Assembly: GCA_030697825.1 (NCBI GenBank)
Contig: JAUYOW010000199.1
Coordinates: 1 to 58,757 of the forward strand
Direction of reading: 5' to 3'
DNA length: 58,757 bases
Source: Gemmatimonadales bacterium
GTDB taxonomy: Bacteria; Gemmatimonadota; Gemmatimonadetes; Gemmatimonadales; JACORV01
The notes under the pieces are model-generated. The model did no database searches. It saw only the letters and a list, made by a program, of their open reading frames with translations, and had not been told where the DNA came from. Shown piece by piece: positions 1-8,569 of this stretch (positions are counted from its first letter, which is position 1; each line of letters begins with the position of its first letter). Position numbers and translations under genes: made by a program.

Positions 1-1295
1 TCCTCGACGTCGCGAGCGGTGCGGTCCGGAAGCTCACCACCAATCCCGGCTACGATCGCAGCCCGGCCTTCTCGCCCGATGGGCGTTCCATCGCATACCT
101 CTGTTCCGCGGGTCGCGGCCAGCCCACCGATGTCTGCGTGATAAGCGTGGATGGAGGTGGGACGCGCAACCTCACCCAGCGCTGGGAGCTCGACCCCAAC
201 CCGCCCCAGTGGTCGCGCGACGGGCGCACCCTGACGTTCGACGCGGAGATCGAGGGCAGCGTTCACCTGTTCCGGGCAGCGGCGGGCGGTGGCGCGGTAC
301 AGCAGGTGACGCGCGGCCTCCGGCAGATGCGCGGCTTCACGTCCAGCGCGGACGGCCGCTTGATGGGCTACACCTCGACCGACATCACGCATCCGGCGGA
401 GGTGTTCGTCGCGTCCGGCGACGGAACCGTCGAAAGACGAATCACTTCGTTCAACGACGCGTACCTGGCGTCGGTGGACGCGATCCCGGCGGACACTATC
501 TGGTACCGCGGCCCCGGTGGAATGCGGATCGAGGGCTGGTTGATGAAGCCCCACGGCTGGGCGTCCGGCGCGCGGTATCCGCTGGTGCTCTACATACACG
601 GCGGGCCGCACGGCCAATACGGCAACGTCTACCTCCACGAATTCCAGATGCTGGCGGGGCAGGGATACTACGTCCTGTTCACCAATCCGCGCGGATCCAC
701 CGGCTACGGCCACGCCTTCACGTACGCCTCGCGCGGGCGCTGGGGGATGGAGGACTACCAGGACTTGATGCTCGGGGTCGACGAGGCGATCCGTCGCTCC
801 GGCCAGGTGGACACGACGCGGATGGCCGTGCTCGGCGGGTCGTACGGCGGGTTCATGACCAACTGGATCGTCGGGCACACCCACCGATTCAGGGTGGCAC
901 AGACCGACCGCTCCATCTCGAACTGGTTCTCGTGGTACGGCTCGTCGGACGCGCAGGATCTCACGGCCTATGAGTTCTACGGCAGGCCCTGGGAGCAGGA
1001 CTCCCTCTACCGGGCGCTGTCGCCGTTCACCTACGTCCGGAACATGACGACGCCGCTCCTCATCGTGCACAGCGAAGAGGACTACCGCGTGCCCATCACC
1101 GACGCCGAGCAGCTCTTCATGGCGCTCCGCCAGCGGCACGTGCCGGTGGAGTTCGTGCGCTACCCGCGCAGTTCACACGGCCTCTCGCGCACCGGCCCTC
1201 CATGGCTGCTGGTGGACCGGCTGGAGCGGATCCGGACCTGGTTCGCGCACTGGATCGGGACCGGGACGACTGCGCCGGCGGCGGAGGTTAGATAA
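1..1295 (+). CDS. S9 family (prolyl oligopeptidase-type) peptidase, 5' truncated
   Basis: The reading frame is open from the window edge (frame starting at base 3), so the true start lies outside. The N-terminal part has PD40/beta-propeller-like repeats (a segment around bases 75-95 encodes FSPDG). The C-terminal half is an alpha/beta hydrolase with the serine nucleophile motif GGSYGGF near base 835, an acidic residue in SEEDYRVP near 1070, and the catalytic histidine in SSHGLSR near 1175, so the triad is intact. Families of this kind cleave after proline or act as oligopeptidases or acylaminoacyl peptidases. The exact substrate cannot be read from sequence. The gene converges on a minus-strand lipoprotein gene, with a repeat-rich gap between them. 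Confidence 0.9.
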   Translation, partial: LDVASGAVRKLTTNPGYDRSPAFSPDGRSIAYLCSAGRGQPTDVCVISVDGGGTRNLTQRWELDPNPPQWSRDGRTLTFDAEIEGSVHLFRAAAGGGAVQQVTRGLRQMRGFTSSADGRLMGYTSTDITHPAEVFVASGDGTVERRITSFNDAYLASVDAIPADTIWYRGPGGMRIEGWLMKPHGWASGARYPLVLYIHGGPHGQYGNVYLHEFQMLAGQGYYVLFTNPRGSTGYGHAFTYASRGRWGMEDYQDLMLGVDEAIRRSGQVDTTRMAVLGGSYGGFMTNWIVGHTHRFRVAQTDRSISNWFSWYGSSDAQDLTAYEFYGRPWEQDSLYRALSPFTYVRNMTTPLLIVHSEEDYRVPITDAEQLFMALRQRHVPVEFVRYPRSSHGLSRTGPPWLLVDRLERIRTWFAHWIGTGTTAPAAEVR

Positions 1296-1296
1296 T

Positions 1297-1384
1297 GGGG
1301 AGCGGTACCTGGGGGAGCGGTACCGGTAGATGCCCGTCGCGGCGCCCGGTACGCCGCGTCCTGCATCGGGAGGTACCGCTCCCC
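1297..1384. repeat. Inverted/direct copies of a 13-nt repeat between convergent genes
   Basis: The 13-mer GGGGAGCGGTACC occurs at 1297-1309 and 1312-1324, and its reverse complement is at 1372-1384. The inverted copy continues as three GCTCCCC-type heptamer units to about 1398. RNA from either strand could fold into a 13-bp stem, so it may act as a weak bidirectional terminator, but no clear T-tract follows. The same 13-mer recurs inside ileS at 13922-13934. Confidence 0.75.
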
Positions 1385-1403
1385 GCTCCCCGCTCCCAGT
1401 TTC

Positions 1404-2927
1404 TCAGTCATACACGCACACAAACCGCGTCGTCCGCGGCGGCAGTTCCGCCATCAGCCACCACGCCTGCTGCCACGCTTCGCGCGCCATGCGCGACGTA
1501 TCGCCGGGGGGAATAGCGAGCCGGTAGTGCTCGAGCGCCTTCTCTCTCGCGGCCGGCGACTCTTCGAGGTACTGCGCGGAGTCCGCGTACTCGGCGAGCG
1601 CGCCGTGCGCCAGGGCGACGATGTCGCGGTAGGCCTCCGCCACCAGGAAATGCGCCGCGCGCGCCTGCTGATGTTGCGGGTGCCGCGCCAGCCACGCCTC
1701 CCCTTTCGCGATCACATCCCGAAAGTTGTCCCCGCCTCCGCGGCAGGTGCCCGACGTATCGAAGCCATACTCCAGCAGGAGCATGAAGGTGGCGTTGCTC
1801 ACCGGCCCGTCGAGGCCGAGGGTCAGGATGTCCTGGAGCCAGTTGTGGGTGAAGACCCATCCATTGCCGAGCGGAGAGTACTCGAACTTCGCGCCGAGGG
1901 CGCGGAACGGCCGGAAACGGGCGCTGTCCGGCCCTTCGCACAGTCCGTATGCGCAAAGGCTCCTCCCCAGGACTTGATCCGCGACGAAGAGGGCGGCCGC
2001 CCGCCGACCGGCGGGCTGCGCTCCGGCGGCGGCGAGCCACCGGCGCAGCGCCTCGAGCAGGCGGCCGCGGTCGAGAGGGCGGCGACTCGGTCCGGTCGCG
2101 GCGTCGGACGCCTTGGCTTCGGCGAGGACTCGCTCGAGTGGGTTCCACGCATTCGTATCGACGGCGCTTAGTGCGACCGCGCTGTCCAGCGACAGGGTGT
2201 CGGCCGCGGTGGTGAGACTGGCGACGGTCTCGGCGCCGCCGGCGTCCATTCCCGAACGAGGCAGGTACGCGAAGGCGACGACGGAAGCCGAGGATCGGGA
2301 GGTATCCGTCACGAGCGCGCGCGGCGGCGTGCTCAACGCCGAAACCACGGAGACTGCGCCCTGACGCCACCGGCCCCGGCGGGTCCAGAACGCGGATCCG
2401 CCGAACGAGACCTGGCCCGTGTCCGCGCGCCCGTAGAGGCGCGTGAGCTGCGCGCGGACCGAGTCGGCGAGTACTGCGCCCGCTGCGGAGTCGGCGGCGG
2501 ACACCCGCACCCATACGAGTCCCAAGGCACAGCCGCGGATTATAAGGCGCTCGGGGCTGGTCTCGGCGGGAAGCTCGAGAGACTGCGGCGGCCCGGGTGG
2601 GTAGAAGAAGGCGTCGCGCTCGATCTCGTGGCCGGCCACCTGCGCGCGACGCTCGGCGTAGGCGCACCAGTCGCCGCGATCGTACCACGGGGACGCCGCG
2701 GTGAATCGTTGCACCGGCTCCGGCCGGTCCGCATTCCATTCGGCCAAGCTGACGCTGTCGCGCAGCTGCCAGAGCTCCAGCGCCACCTGGCCGGGGACCG
2801 TGGCGGGATCGATCGAAGTGGCGAGGCTGTCGGCGGGGCGCGCGCCGCCACGCCGTTCGCGCTCGCCGCAGCCCACCAGGACGGCGAGCAGCGCGAGCAG
2901 CACGATCCCTCCGGGGCGCATCCGCAT
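1404..2927 (-). CDS. Predicted lipoprotein of unknown function
   Basis: A 507-residue protein. It begins with a basic N-terminus and a hydrophobic stretch ending in the lipobox LVGC, with Cys20 as the predicted lipidation site, so it should be exported and membrane-anchored. The rest is rich in Ala, Arg, Ser and Asp. I recognise no catalytic motif or named domain. The C-terminal region (about residues 380-500) looks mainly helical and may be TPR-like. It is the only convincing minus-strand gene in the window. It is divergent from tilS and shares a 50-nt upstream gap with it. A second in-frame ATG two codons later is an equally possible start. Confidence 0.75.
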   Translation of the reverse strand: MRMRPGGIVLLALLAVLVGCGERERRGGARPADSLATSIDPATVPGQVALELWQLRDSVSLAEWNADRPEPVQRFTAASPWYDRGDWCAYAERRAQVAGHEIERDAFFYPPGPPQSLELPAETSPERLIIRGCALGLVWVRVSAADSAAGAVLADSVRAQLTRLYGRADTGQVSFGGSAFWTRRGRWRQGAVSVVSALSTPPRALVTDTSRSSASVVAFAYLPRSGMDAGGAETVASLTTAADTLSLDSAVALSAVDTNAWNPLERVLAEAKASDAATGPSRRPLDRGRLLEALRRWLAAAGAQPAGRRAAALFVADQVLGRSLCAYGLCEGPDSARFRPFRALGAKFEYSPLGNGWVFTHNWLQDILTLGLDGPVSNATFMLLLEYGFDTSGTCRGGGDNFRDVIAKGEAWLARHPQHQQARAAHFLVAEAYRDIVALAHGALAEYADSAQYLEESPAAREKALEHYRLAIPPGDTSRMAREAWQQAWWLMAELPPRTTRFVCVYD

Positions 2928-2977
2928 ATCGGGGCCAAAATGTTGCTGCCCGCCTTCCGGAAAGCGAGCTTTGACGG

Positions 2978-4330
2978 GTGACCGCCCCGTCGCTGCTCGA
3001 GCGCCTCCGCAGGCACCTCGCCGAGTCAGGGCTCTTCCCGGAGCCCGGACTCGCCGTGCTCGCCGTGTCCGGCGGCGGGGATTCGGTCGCGATGCTGGAC
3101 CTCCTCGCCGCCCTGGCGCCGGACCTCGGTCTCTCGCTCCTCGTCGCCCACGCCGATCACGGTATCCTGCCCGACAGCACCGCCGTGGCGGAGCGGGTGA
3201 GTGGTCTCGCGAAGACGCGCTTCGGGCTCGAAACCGTCGTAGGCGCGCTCGACCTGGGCCCGAAGGCGAGCGAGACCCGCGCCCGCACGGCGCGCTATCG
3301 CTTCCTGCGCCAGGTCCAGGCCGACCGCGGCGCGCGCTACCTCGTCACCGCGCACCACGCCGACGACCAGGTGGAGACGGTGCTCCTGCGCCTCCTTCGG
3401 GGCAGCGCGCCGGCCGGCCTCGCCGGCATCGCCCCTCGCGCGTCGCGCGGCCTGATCCGCCCGCTCCTTCCGTTCTCCCACGCCGAGCTGACCGCGCATT
3501 CCGCGAGCCTTGGCGCGCCGATCGCGGTCGATCCCACGAATCGTGACCCACGCCACATGCGCGCCTGGGTGCGTACCGCGCTCTGGCCGGTCATCGAGCA
3601 GCGACTCCGCGGGATGGGGACTGAAGCCCTGCTCGCGGTGGCCGGCCATGCGAGTCGGGAAGTCATGGCCTGGGACGCCCTCCTCGACGCCCTTCCCGGG
3701 CTCGAGGTTCGCGCCGCGGACGGCCGTTTCGAAGTTGCCCGTGGAGTGCTGAGCGGCTATCATAACGTGTTGGCCGGACGCATTTTGCGCGCCGCGGCGC
3801 GGCGCGCCGGTATCCGGCTGGCACCGGGCGCAGCGGACCGGCTCGCACGCTTCGCGGCAGCAGCCGCCAGCGGGCGTCGCCTGATGCTCGGCGAAAACCT
3901 GATGGGCGAGGTCGCGTTCGACCGGCTGGTCGTGGCGCGCTTCGCGGCGGAGCCTGAACGCCAGACCCTTCGCGGATCGAACGGCGAGGTCGGGTTCGGC
4001 GACTACCTCGTGCGGTGGCGAGAGGCCGAAGCGCCCGCCGAGATCGAGCGTGGCGGCTGGACGACCTGGGTCCGCGCCGTGCCCGGCGGGGCGCCTTTAA
4101 CGGTACGGCCGCCGGCTCCCGGCGAACGCCTCGCGCCGTTGGGCGGCGTAGGTCGCGCGAAGGTGGCTCGGCTGCTCATGGCGGCCAAGGTTCCGCGCGC
4201 GGAACGGCAGCGGTATCCGGTCGTCGCTACCGACGAGGCGGTGCTATGGATCCCCGGCGTGTGTCGTGGGGCGGACCTGATTCCGGAGCCTGGACGGGAG
4301 GCGATGCGGATCGATGTTGTCGCCGGCTAG
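2978..4330 (+). CDS. tilS: tRNA(Ile)-lysidine synthase
   Basis: A 450-residue member of the PP-loop ATPase family. The ATP-pyrophosphatase loop SGGGDS is at residues 31-36, followed by the TilS-type segment AHADHGI and AHHADDQVET. The long C-terminal region fits the TilS substrate-binding domains. TilS changes C34 of tRNA-Ile(CAU) to lysidine so that it reads AUA and is charged with Ile, and it is normally essential. The start is GTG at 2978. The last 17 nt overlap hpt, so the two are probably translationally coupled, an arrangement (tilS-hpt-ftsH) found in many bacteria. Confidence 0.95.
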   Translation: MTAPSLLERLRRHLAESGLFPEPGLAVLAVSGGGDSVAMLDLLAALAPDLGLSLLVAHADHGILPDSTAVAERVSGLAKTRFGLETVVGALDLGPKASETRARTARYRFLRQVQADRGARYLVTAHHADDQVETVLLRLLRGSAPAGLAGIAPRASRGLIRPLLPFSHAELTAHSASLGAPIAVDPTNRDPRHMRAWVRTALWPVIEQRLRGMGTEALLAVAGHASREVMAWDALLDALPGLEVRAADGRFEVARGVLSGYHNVLAGRILRAAARRAGIRLAPGAADRLARFAAAAASGRRLMLGENLMGEVAFDRLVVARFAAEPERQTLRGSNGEVGFGDYLVRWREAEAPAEIERGGWTTWVRAVPGGAPLTVRPPAPGERLAPLGGVGRAKVARLLMAAKVPRAERQRYPVVATDEAVLWIPGVCRGADLIPEPGREAMRIDVVAG

Positions 4331-4871
4331 CGTGGCGCATTGGATGGGTGGCCGGAAGGTCGCCCGCATAGTCTACGAGCCGGAGATGATCCAGGCGCGC
4401 GTTCGCGAGCTGGGGCACGAGATCACGAAGGCCTATCCGGACGGCGACCTGCTGATCCTGGGCCTCCTCAAGGGGAGCTTCATCTTCCTCGGAGACCTCG
4501 TCCGCCAGATCCCGCGACCGCTCCAGGTGGACTTCATCGTCGCCAGCTCGTACGGCGACTCCACCGTTTCGAGCGGGAACGTCCGGCTGGTCTACGACCC
4601 CGAGACCCGTCTCGAAGGGAAACATATCCTGCTGGTCGAGGATATTATTGACACCGGGCGGACGCTGAACCGCCTGGTCGAGCTGCTGCGCTCGCGCAAC
4701 CCGAGGAGCCTGGAGATTTGCGCACTGCTCGACAAGCACCTCGCCGGCGACCTGAAGGTGCAGCCGAAGTTCCTGGGCTTCGATGCGCCGAAAGAGTTCC
4801 TGGTGGGGTACGGGTTGGACCACGCAGAGGATTTTCGACACTTGCCGTTCGTCGCCAGTCTGGCCGACTGA
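4314..4871 (+). CDS. hpt: Hypoxanthine phosphoribosyltransferase
   Basis: A 185-residue purine salvage enzyme that converts hypoxanthine or guanine and PRPP to IMP or GMP. The PRPP-binding motif VEDIIDTGRTL lies near residues 103-113, and the flexible-loop segment SSYGDST is present. The ATG at 4314 overlaps the tilS end. A second in-frame ATG at 4344 would remove ten residues and start just before the conserved core, so it is a realistic alternative. It sits in the conserved tilS-hpt-ftsH order. Confidence 0.95.
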   Translation: MLSPASVAHWMGGRKVARIVYEPEMIQARVRELGHEITKAYPDGDLLILGLLKGSFIFLGDLVRQIPRPLQVDFIVASSYGDSTVSSGNVRLVYDPETRLEGKHILLVEDIIDTGRTLNRLVELLRSRNPRSLEICALLDKHLAGDLKVQPKFLGFDAPKEFLVGYGLDHAEDFRHLPFVASLAD

Positions 4872-4872
4872 A

Positions 4873-4887
4873 CCAACGGCCAACGGC
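4873..4887 (+). repeat. Tandem CCAACGG heptamers at the hpt-ftsH junction
   Basis: Two exact CCAACGG units plus one base lie directly after the hpt stop codon. Related YAACGGC/YGACGGC heptamers occur at the folP-cdaA and ileS-dksA junctions (7718-7738 and 16430-16457), so this is a dispersed family of gene-end microrepeats. Confidence 0.7.
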
Positions 4888-4899
4888 TTCAAGGAAGCC
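4885..4899 (+). promoter_or_regulatory. Hairpin containing the ftsH ribosome-binding site
   Basis: GGCTTC (4885-4890) is perfectly complementary to GAAGCC (4894-4899) across an AAG loop. The likely Shine-Dalgarno AAGGA (4891-4895) is split between loop and stem and lies 8 nt before the ftsH ATG at 4904. The 6-bp stem could limit ribosome access. Whether it melts with temperature or has any regulatory effect is inference. Confidence 0.45.
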
Positions 4900-4903
4900 A
4901 TAG

Positions 4904-6877
4904 ATGCCCGAACGTTTGCCACCTCCGAAGTTCTCTTGGGGCCGTTTCTCGAAGACGGCGGCCTTCTGGCTGATCCTCATCCTCATCACCGCGGTTTTCT
5001 TCCAGCTCACGGCTCGCAAGAACGGGGAAGCGCCGGAGATCTCCTATTCGGACTTCCAGGCGGCGCTGGACCGCGGCAACGTCGGCAAGGTCGAGATAAT
5101 CGCGCTCCAGGACTTGCGCGGCGAGTTCAAGTCGCCGGAGCAGATCCTCGGCAAGCCGGTCCTGCGATTCACGGTGCAGCTGCCCTTCCAGGCGTCGGAG
5201 ACGTTCACCCGGCAGCTTCAGGAGAAGGGCGTGCCGATCCAGGCGCGCCGGCCGCGGCCCGGGCTCCTCGCGCTCTTCGTGCAGATGTTGCCGTGGCTCA
5301 TCCTGATCGGCTTCTGGCTCTTCATCTACAAGCAGATGCAGGCCGGCAGCGGGCGCGCCTTCGCGTTCGGCAAGTCGAAGGCCAAGCTGCTGACCGGCGA
5401 CACGCCCAAGATCACCTTCGCCGACGTGGCGGGGTGTGACGAGGCCAAGGTCGAGCTTCAGGAGATCATCGAGTTCCTGAAGGACCCGCAGAAGTTCACC
5501 CGGCTGGGCGGGCGGCTCCCCAAGGGCGCGCTTCTCGTCGGGGCGCCGGGTACGGGCAAGACGCTCCTCGCCAAGGCCGTTGCGGGTGAGGCGGCGCGGC
5601 CATTCTTCTCCATGTCGGGCTCGGACTTCGTCGAGATGTTCGTGGGGGTTGGCGCGTCGCGGGTGCGCGACCTCTTCGAGCAGGGCAAGGCGCACGCGCC
5701 TTGCATCATCTTCATCGACGAGATAGACGCGGTAGGCCGGCACCGCGGTGCGGGCCTGGGCGGCGGGCACGACGAGCGCGAGCAGACGCTCAACCAGCTG
5801 TTGGTGGAGATGGACGGCTTCGAGTCGAACGAGGGCGTGATCCTCCTGGCCGCGACCAACCGGCCCGACGTGCTCGACCCGGCGCTGCTGCGTCCCGGCC
5901 GCTTCGACCGCCAGATCGTCGTGGACGCGCCGGACGTGCGGGGGCGCGAAGGCATCCTCCGCGTGCACACGCGCAAGATCCCGCTGGCTGTCGATGTGCG
6001 CCTCGACAAAGTGGCGAAGGGGACGCCGGGCCTCTCCGGCGCCGACCTCGCCAACCTGGTGAACGAGGCGGCCCTCCTCGCCGCGCGCCGCAACAAGTCG
6101 CAGGTGGACATGGAGGACGTCGAGAACGCCAAGGACAAGGTGATGCTCGGCGTGGAGCGGAGGAGCTTGGTCCTTTCCGAAGACGAGCGCCGTCTCACCG
6201 CCTATCACGAAGCGGGACACGCCATCGTCGCCTGGTCCATCCCCGGGCTCGATCCGTTGCACAAGGTGACGATCGTGCCGCGGGGGCGCTCGCTCGGCCT
6301 CACCACCTGGCTTCCCGAAGAGGACCGCCACAACTACACCAAGTACTGGCTCGAGGGGCAGCTCGCGGTGAGCTTCGGCGGCCGCGTTGCGGAACAACTG
6401 GTCTTCGGCGCGGAGAAGGTGACCACCGGAGCCTGGGGCGACATAGAGCAGGCGACCCGGATGGCGCGGCGGATGGTGACCCAGTTCGGGATGAGCGACA
6501 TAGTCGGCACGGTAGCGGTCGGAGACCAGGAGCACGAGATATTCCTCGGCCGCGAGATTTCCCAGCGGCAGGGCGTCTCCGAACGCACGGCGGAGCTGGT
6601 GGACAACGAGATCAAGCGGATCATCGACGAAGCCTATGCGCGGGCGCGCACGATCCTCGCCGGGCACCGGGAGATGCTCGACATGCTCGCGGCGGCGCTG
6701 CTCGATCGCGAGACGCTGGACCGCGAGGAGCTGGACATGGTGCTCGCGGGCCAGCCGCTGCCGCCGCGCTCTCCTTCGCCGTCGGTGCCTCCGGTGCCCG
6801 CCGGTCCGGTCGCGGCCGACAAGGAAGCCGCGCCGCGCCCCGTGGGCGTTCCGAACGAGGCGCCGAGCCCGGCGTGA
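4904..6877 (+). CDS. ftsH: ATP-dependent zinc metalloprotease FtsH
   Basis: A 657-residue membrane AAA+ protease that degrades misfolded and regulatory membrane and cytosolic proteins. Two membrane segments (about residues 19-34 and 122-142) flank the periplasmic FtsH_ext domain. Walker A GAPGTGKT is at 213-220 and Walker B IIFIDEID at 268-275, followed by the second region of homology with the arginine fingers. The zinc site HEAGH is at 435-439, with a later Asp ligand in the TTGAWGD segment. A proline-rich tail closes the protein. Length and order are normal for the family. The start at 4904 follows an AAGGA ribosome-binding site that sits in a hairpin. Confidence 0.98.
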   Translation: MPERLPPPKFSWGRFSKTAAFWLILILITAVFFQLTARKNGEAPEISYSDFQAALDRGNVGKVEIIALQDLRGEFKSPEQILGKPVLRFTVQLPFQASETFTRQLQEKGVPIQARRPRPGLLALFVQMLPWLILIGFWLFIYKQMQAGSGRAFAFGKSKAKLLTGDTPKITFADVAGCDEAKVELQEIIEFLKDPQKFTRLGGRLPKGALLVGAPGTGKTLLAKAVAGEAARPFFSMSGSDFVEMFVGVGASRVRDLFEQGKAHAPCIIFIDEIDAVGRHRGAGLGGGHDEREQTLNQLLVEMDGFESNEGVILLAATNRPDVLDPALLRPGRFDRQIVVDAPDVRGREGILRVHTRKIPLAVDVRLDKVAKGTPGLSGADLANLVNEAALLAARRNKSQVDMEDVENAKDKVMLGVERRSLVLSEDERRLTAYHEAGHAIVAWSIPGLDPLHKVTIVPRGRSLGLTTWLPEEDRHNYTKYWLEGQLAVSFGGRVAEQLVFGAEKVTTGAWGDIEQATRMARRMVTQFGMSDIVGTVAVGDQEHEIFLGREISQRQGVSERTAELVDNEIKRIIDEAYARARTILAGHREMLDMLAAALLDRETLDREELDMVLAGQPLPPRSPSPSVPPVPAGPVAADKEAAPRPVGVPNEAPSPA

Positions 6878-7734
6878 TTAGCGCGGCGCGGGCGGTGCGG
6901 GTGTGGCGCACGGCCCGACGCTCGCTCCCGCTGGACACGTCTCTCGTCGTCGGCATCATCAACGTAACGCCGGACTCCTTCAGCGATGGCGGCAGGCACT
7001 TCGACCCCGCGGACGCCGTGCGCGCTGGGCTGGGAATGCGCGAGGCGGGCGCCGATGTGCTGGACGTGGGCGGGGAGTCGACCCGGCCGGGCGCATCGCA
7101 GCCGGACGAAGCCGAAGAGTTGCGCCGTATCATCCCGGTGATCGAGCGCCTGGTGAGGGAGGTGGGCCTCCCGGTCAGTGTGGACACGCGGCGCAGCGGG
7201 GTCGCGCGGCGGGCCATCGAAGCGGGCGCCGAGATCGTGAACGATGTCTCGGGCCTGACGTGCGATCCGGAGATGGCGCGCGCGGTCGCGGATACCGGCG
7301 CCGGTGTCGTCATCATGCACATGCGCGGCGAGCCCGCCACGATGGACGCGCACGCCCGGTACGGCGACGTCGCAGCCGAGGTGGCCGGCGAGTTGTCTGA
7401 ACGAAGGGGCCGAGCCCTAATCGCCGGCGTAGCGCCGGAAGCGATCGTGCTCGACCCCGGCCTCGGCTTCGCCAAGAACGTGGAGCACAACCTGACGCTC
7501 TTGAACCGTCTGGACGCCATCGTCGCCCTCAACCACCCCGTCATGGTGGGGCCGTCGCGGAAGCGTTTCCTGGGCGCGGTGACGGGCAGCGGCGTAGCGG
7601 AGCGCGACGCGGCGACGGCGGCGGCGTGCGTGGCCGCGCGCTTTCGTGGCGCGTCGCTCTTCCGCGTGCACGACGTGGCCGCCGCGCGCGAAGCGCTGAC
7701 GGTGGCCGACGCGATCCTGACGGCCAACGGCTGA
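6874..7734 (+). CDS. folP: Dihydropteroate synthase
   Basis: A 286-residue TIM-barrel enzyme of folate synthesis that joins p-aminobenzoate to the pterin pyrophosphate. Signature segments are [11 protein letters not shown] near residue 29, [16 protein letters not shown] and GPSRKRF. I chose GTG at 6874, which overlaps the ftsH stop by 4 nt (GTGA). GTG codons at 6895 and 6901 are alternatives. The frame is open far upstream inside ftsH, but that part is only a shadow. The TGA stop (7732-7734) is part of a tandem heptamer repeat. Sulfonamides target this enzyme family. Confidence 0.95.
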   Translation: MISAARAVRVWRTARRSLPLDTSLVVGIINVTPDSFSDGGRHFDPADAVRAGLGMREAGADVLDVGGESTRPGASQPDEAEELRRIIPVIERLVREVGLPVSVDTRRSGVARRAIEAGAEIVNDVSGLTCDPEMARAVADTGAGVVIMHMRGEPATMDAHARYGDVAAEVAGELSERRGRALIAGVAPEAIVLDPGLGFAKNVEHNLTLLNRLDAIVALNHPVMVGPSRKRFLGAVTGSGVAERDAATAAACVAARFRGASLFRVHDVAAAREALTVADAILTANG

Positions 7735-7738
7735 CGGC
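7718..7738 (+). repeat. Three tandem (T/C)(G/A)ACGGC heptamers at the folP end
   Basis: TGACGGC-CAACGGC-TGACGGC spans the last codons and the stop of folP. The TGA of the third unit is the folP stop codon, and the repeat encodes the C-terminal residues T-A-N-G. It is the same heptamer family as at 4873 and 16430. Confidence 0.7.
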
Positions 7739-7743
7739 TCCCC

Positions 7744-8538
7744 ATGGGCGACCGTCTCCGCTTCCTGATCCCGCAGTGGCGCGACCTCATCCAGATCGTG
7801 ATCGTGGCGTTCGTGATCTACCGGGCGCTGCTCTTCCTGCTGGGCACCCGAGCGATACACATCCTCCTCGGCCTGGTGGTGCTCGCGGCGGCGTACGTCA
7901 CGGCGGTGCTCCTCAAGTTCGCGATGATCACGTACTTGCTGGGCATCGTGCTCACCTACGGCGCATTCGCGCTTCTCATAGTGTTCCAGCCGGAGCTGCG
8001 CGCGGGCCTGGCCCAGCTGGGCCAGTCGCGGTTGATGCGGTTCTTCTACCGCGGCGAGGCCCACCAGGTGGCCGAGGAGATCTCTGAGGCGGTGGACCGC
8101 CTGAGCCGCGCGGGCACCGGGGCGATTGTCGCGGTGGAGGGGGAAGTGGGCCTCGGTGACTACGTGGGCAGCGGCACCGCGCTCCACGCCCGCGTCGCCG
8201 CCGACCTGGTGACGACCATCTTCACCCCCTACTCGCCGCTGCACGACGGCGCGGTGATCATCCGCGGCGACACCATCGTCGGCGCAGGCTGCATCCTCCC
8301 GCTCACCCAGTTCCCGGTGGCGGACAAGAGCCTGGGCACGCGCCATCGCGCCGCGCTCGGCCTCTCCGAGGAGACTGACGCGCTGGTGATCGTGATCTCG
8401 GAAGAGACGAGCGCCATCTCCGTGGCGCGCCGCGGGCAGCTCGAGCGCGGGGTCAGCGTCGCACGCCTCAAGGAGCTGCTCGCCAGCGGTCCCTTCGCGC
8501 GCCTCCCGACCACGGGCCTCGAGCCGGTCCGTTCCTGA
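7744..8538 (+). CDS. cdaA: Membrane-bound diadenylate cyclase (c-di-AMP synthase)
   Basis: A 264-residue CdaA/YbbP-type enzyme making c-di-AMP from two ATP. There are three predicted membrane helices in residues 15-82, then a coiled linker and the DAC domain. The diagnostic DGA motif is at 168-170 (in LHDGAVIIRGD) and the RHR motif at 200-202 (in GTRHRAALG), so the active site is complete. It follows folP by 9 nt. A folP-cdaA link is seen in many phyla, often with glmM, which is absent here. c-di-AMP controls osmolyte and potassium transport and cell-wall homeostasis in other bacteria. No receptor gene is visible in the window. Confidence 0.95.
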   Translation: MGDRLRFLIPQWRDLIQIVIVAFVIYRALLFLLGTRAIHILLGLVVLAAAYVTAVLLKFAMITYLLGIVLTYGAFALLIVFQPELRAGLAQLGQSRLMRFFYRGEAHQVAEEISEAVDRLSRAGTGAIVAVEGEVGLGDYVGSGTALHARVAADLVTTIFTPYSPLHDGAVIIRGDTIVGAGCILPLTQFPVADKSLGTRHRAALGLSEETDALVIVISEETSAISVARRGQLERGVSVARLKELLASGPFARLPTTGLEPVRS

Positions 8539-8569
8539 ACGCCGTTCCCTTCAACCCCGAAGCTCTCCC

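Noticed and set aside
1297-1384. Strong rho-independent terminator between the first two genes
   Set aside because: The stem is possible, but the 47-nt loop and absence of a T-tract make it weak, so it is listed as a repeat instead.
4889-6667. 592-codon minus-strand open frame opposite ftsH
   Set aside because: It is the complement of a strongly conserved gene with all FtsH motifs. The translated product is repetitive and charged, without domain signals.
5701-6873. Long in-frame extension upstream of folP
   Set aside because: It runs through ftsH in another frame and encodes Arg-rich sequence with no similarity to dihydropteroate synthase. The GTG at 6874 fits the family start.
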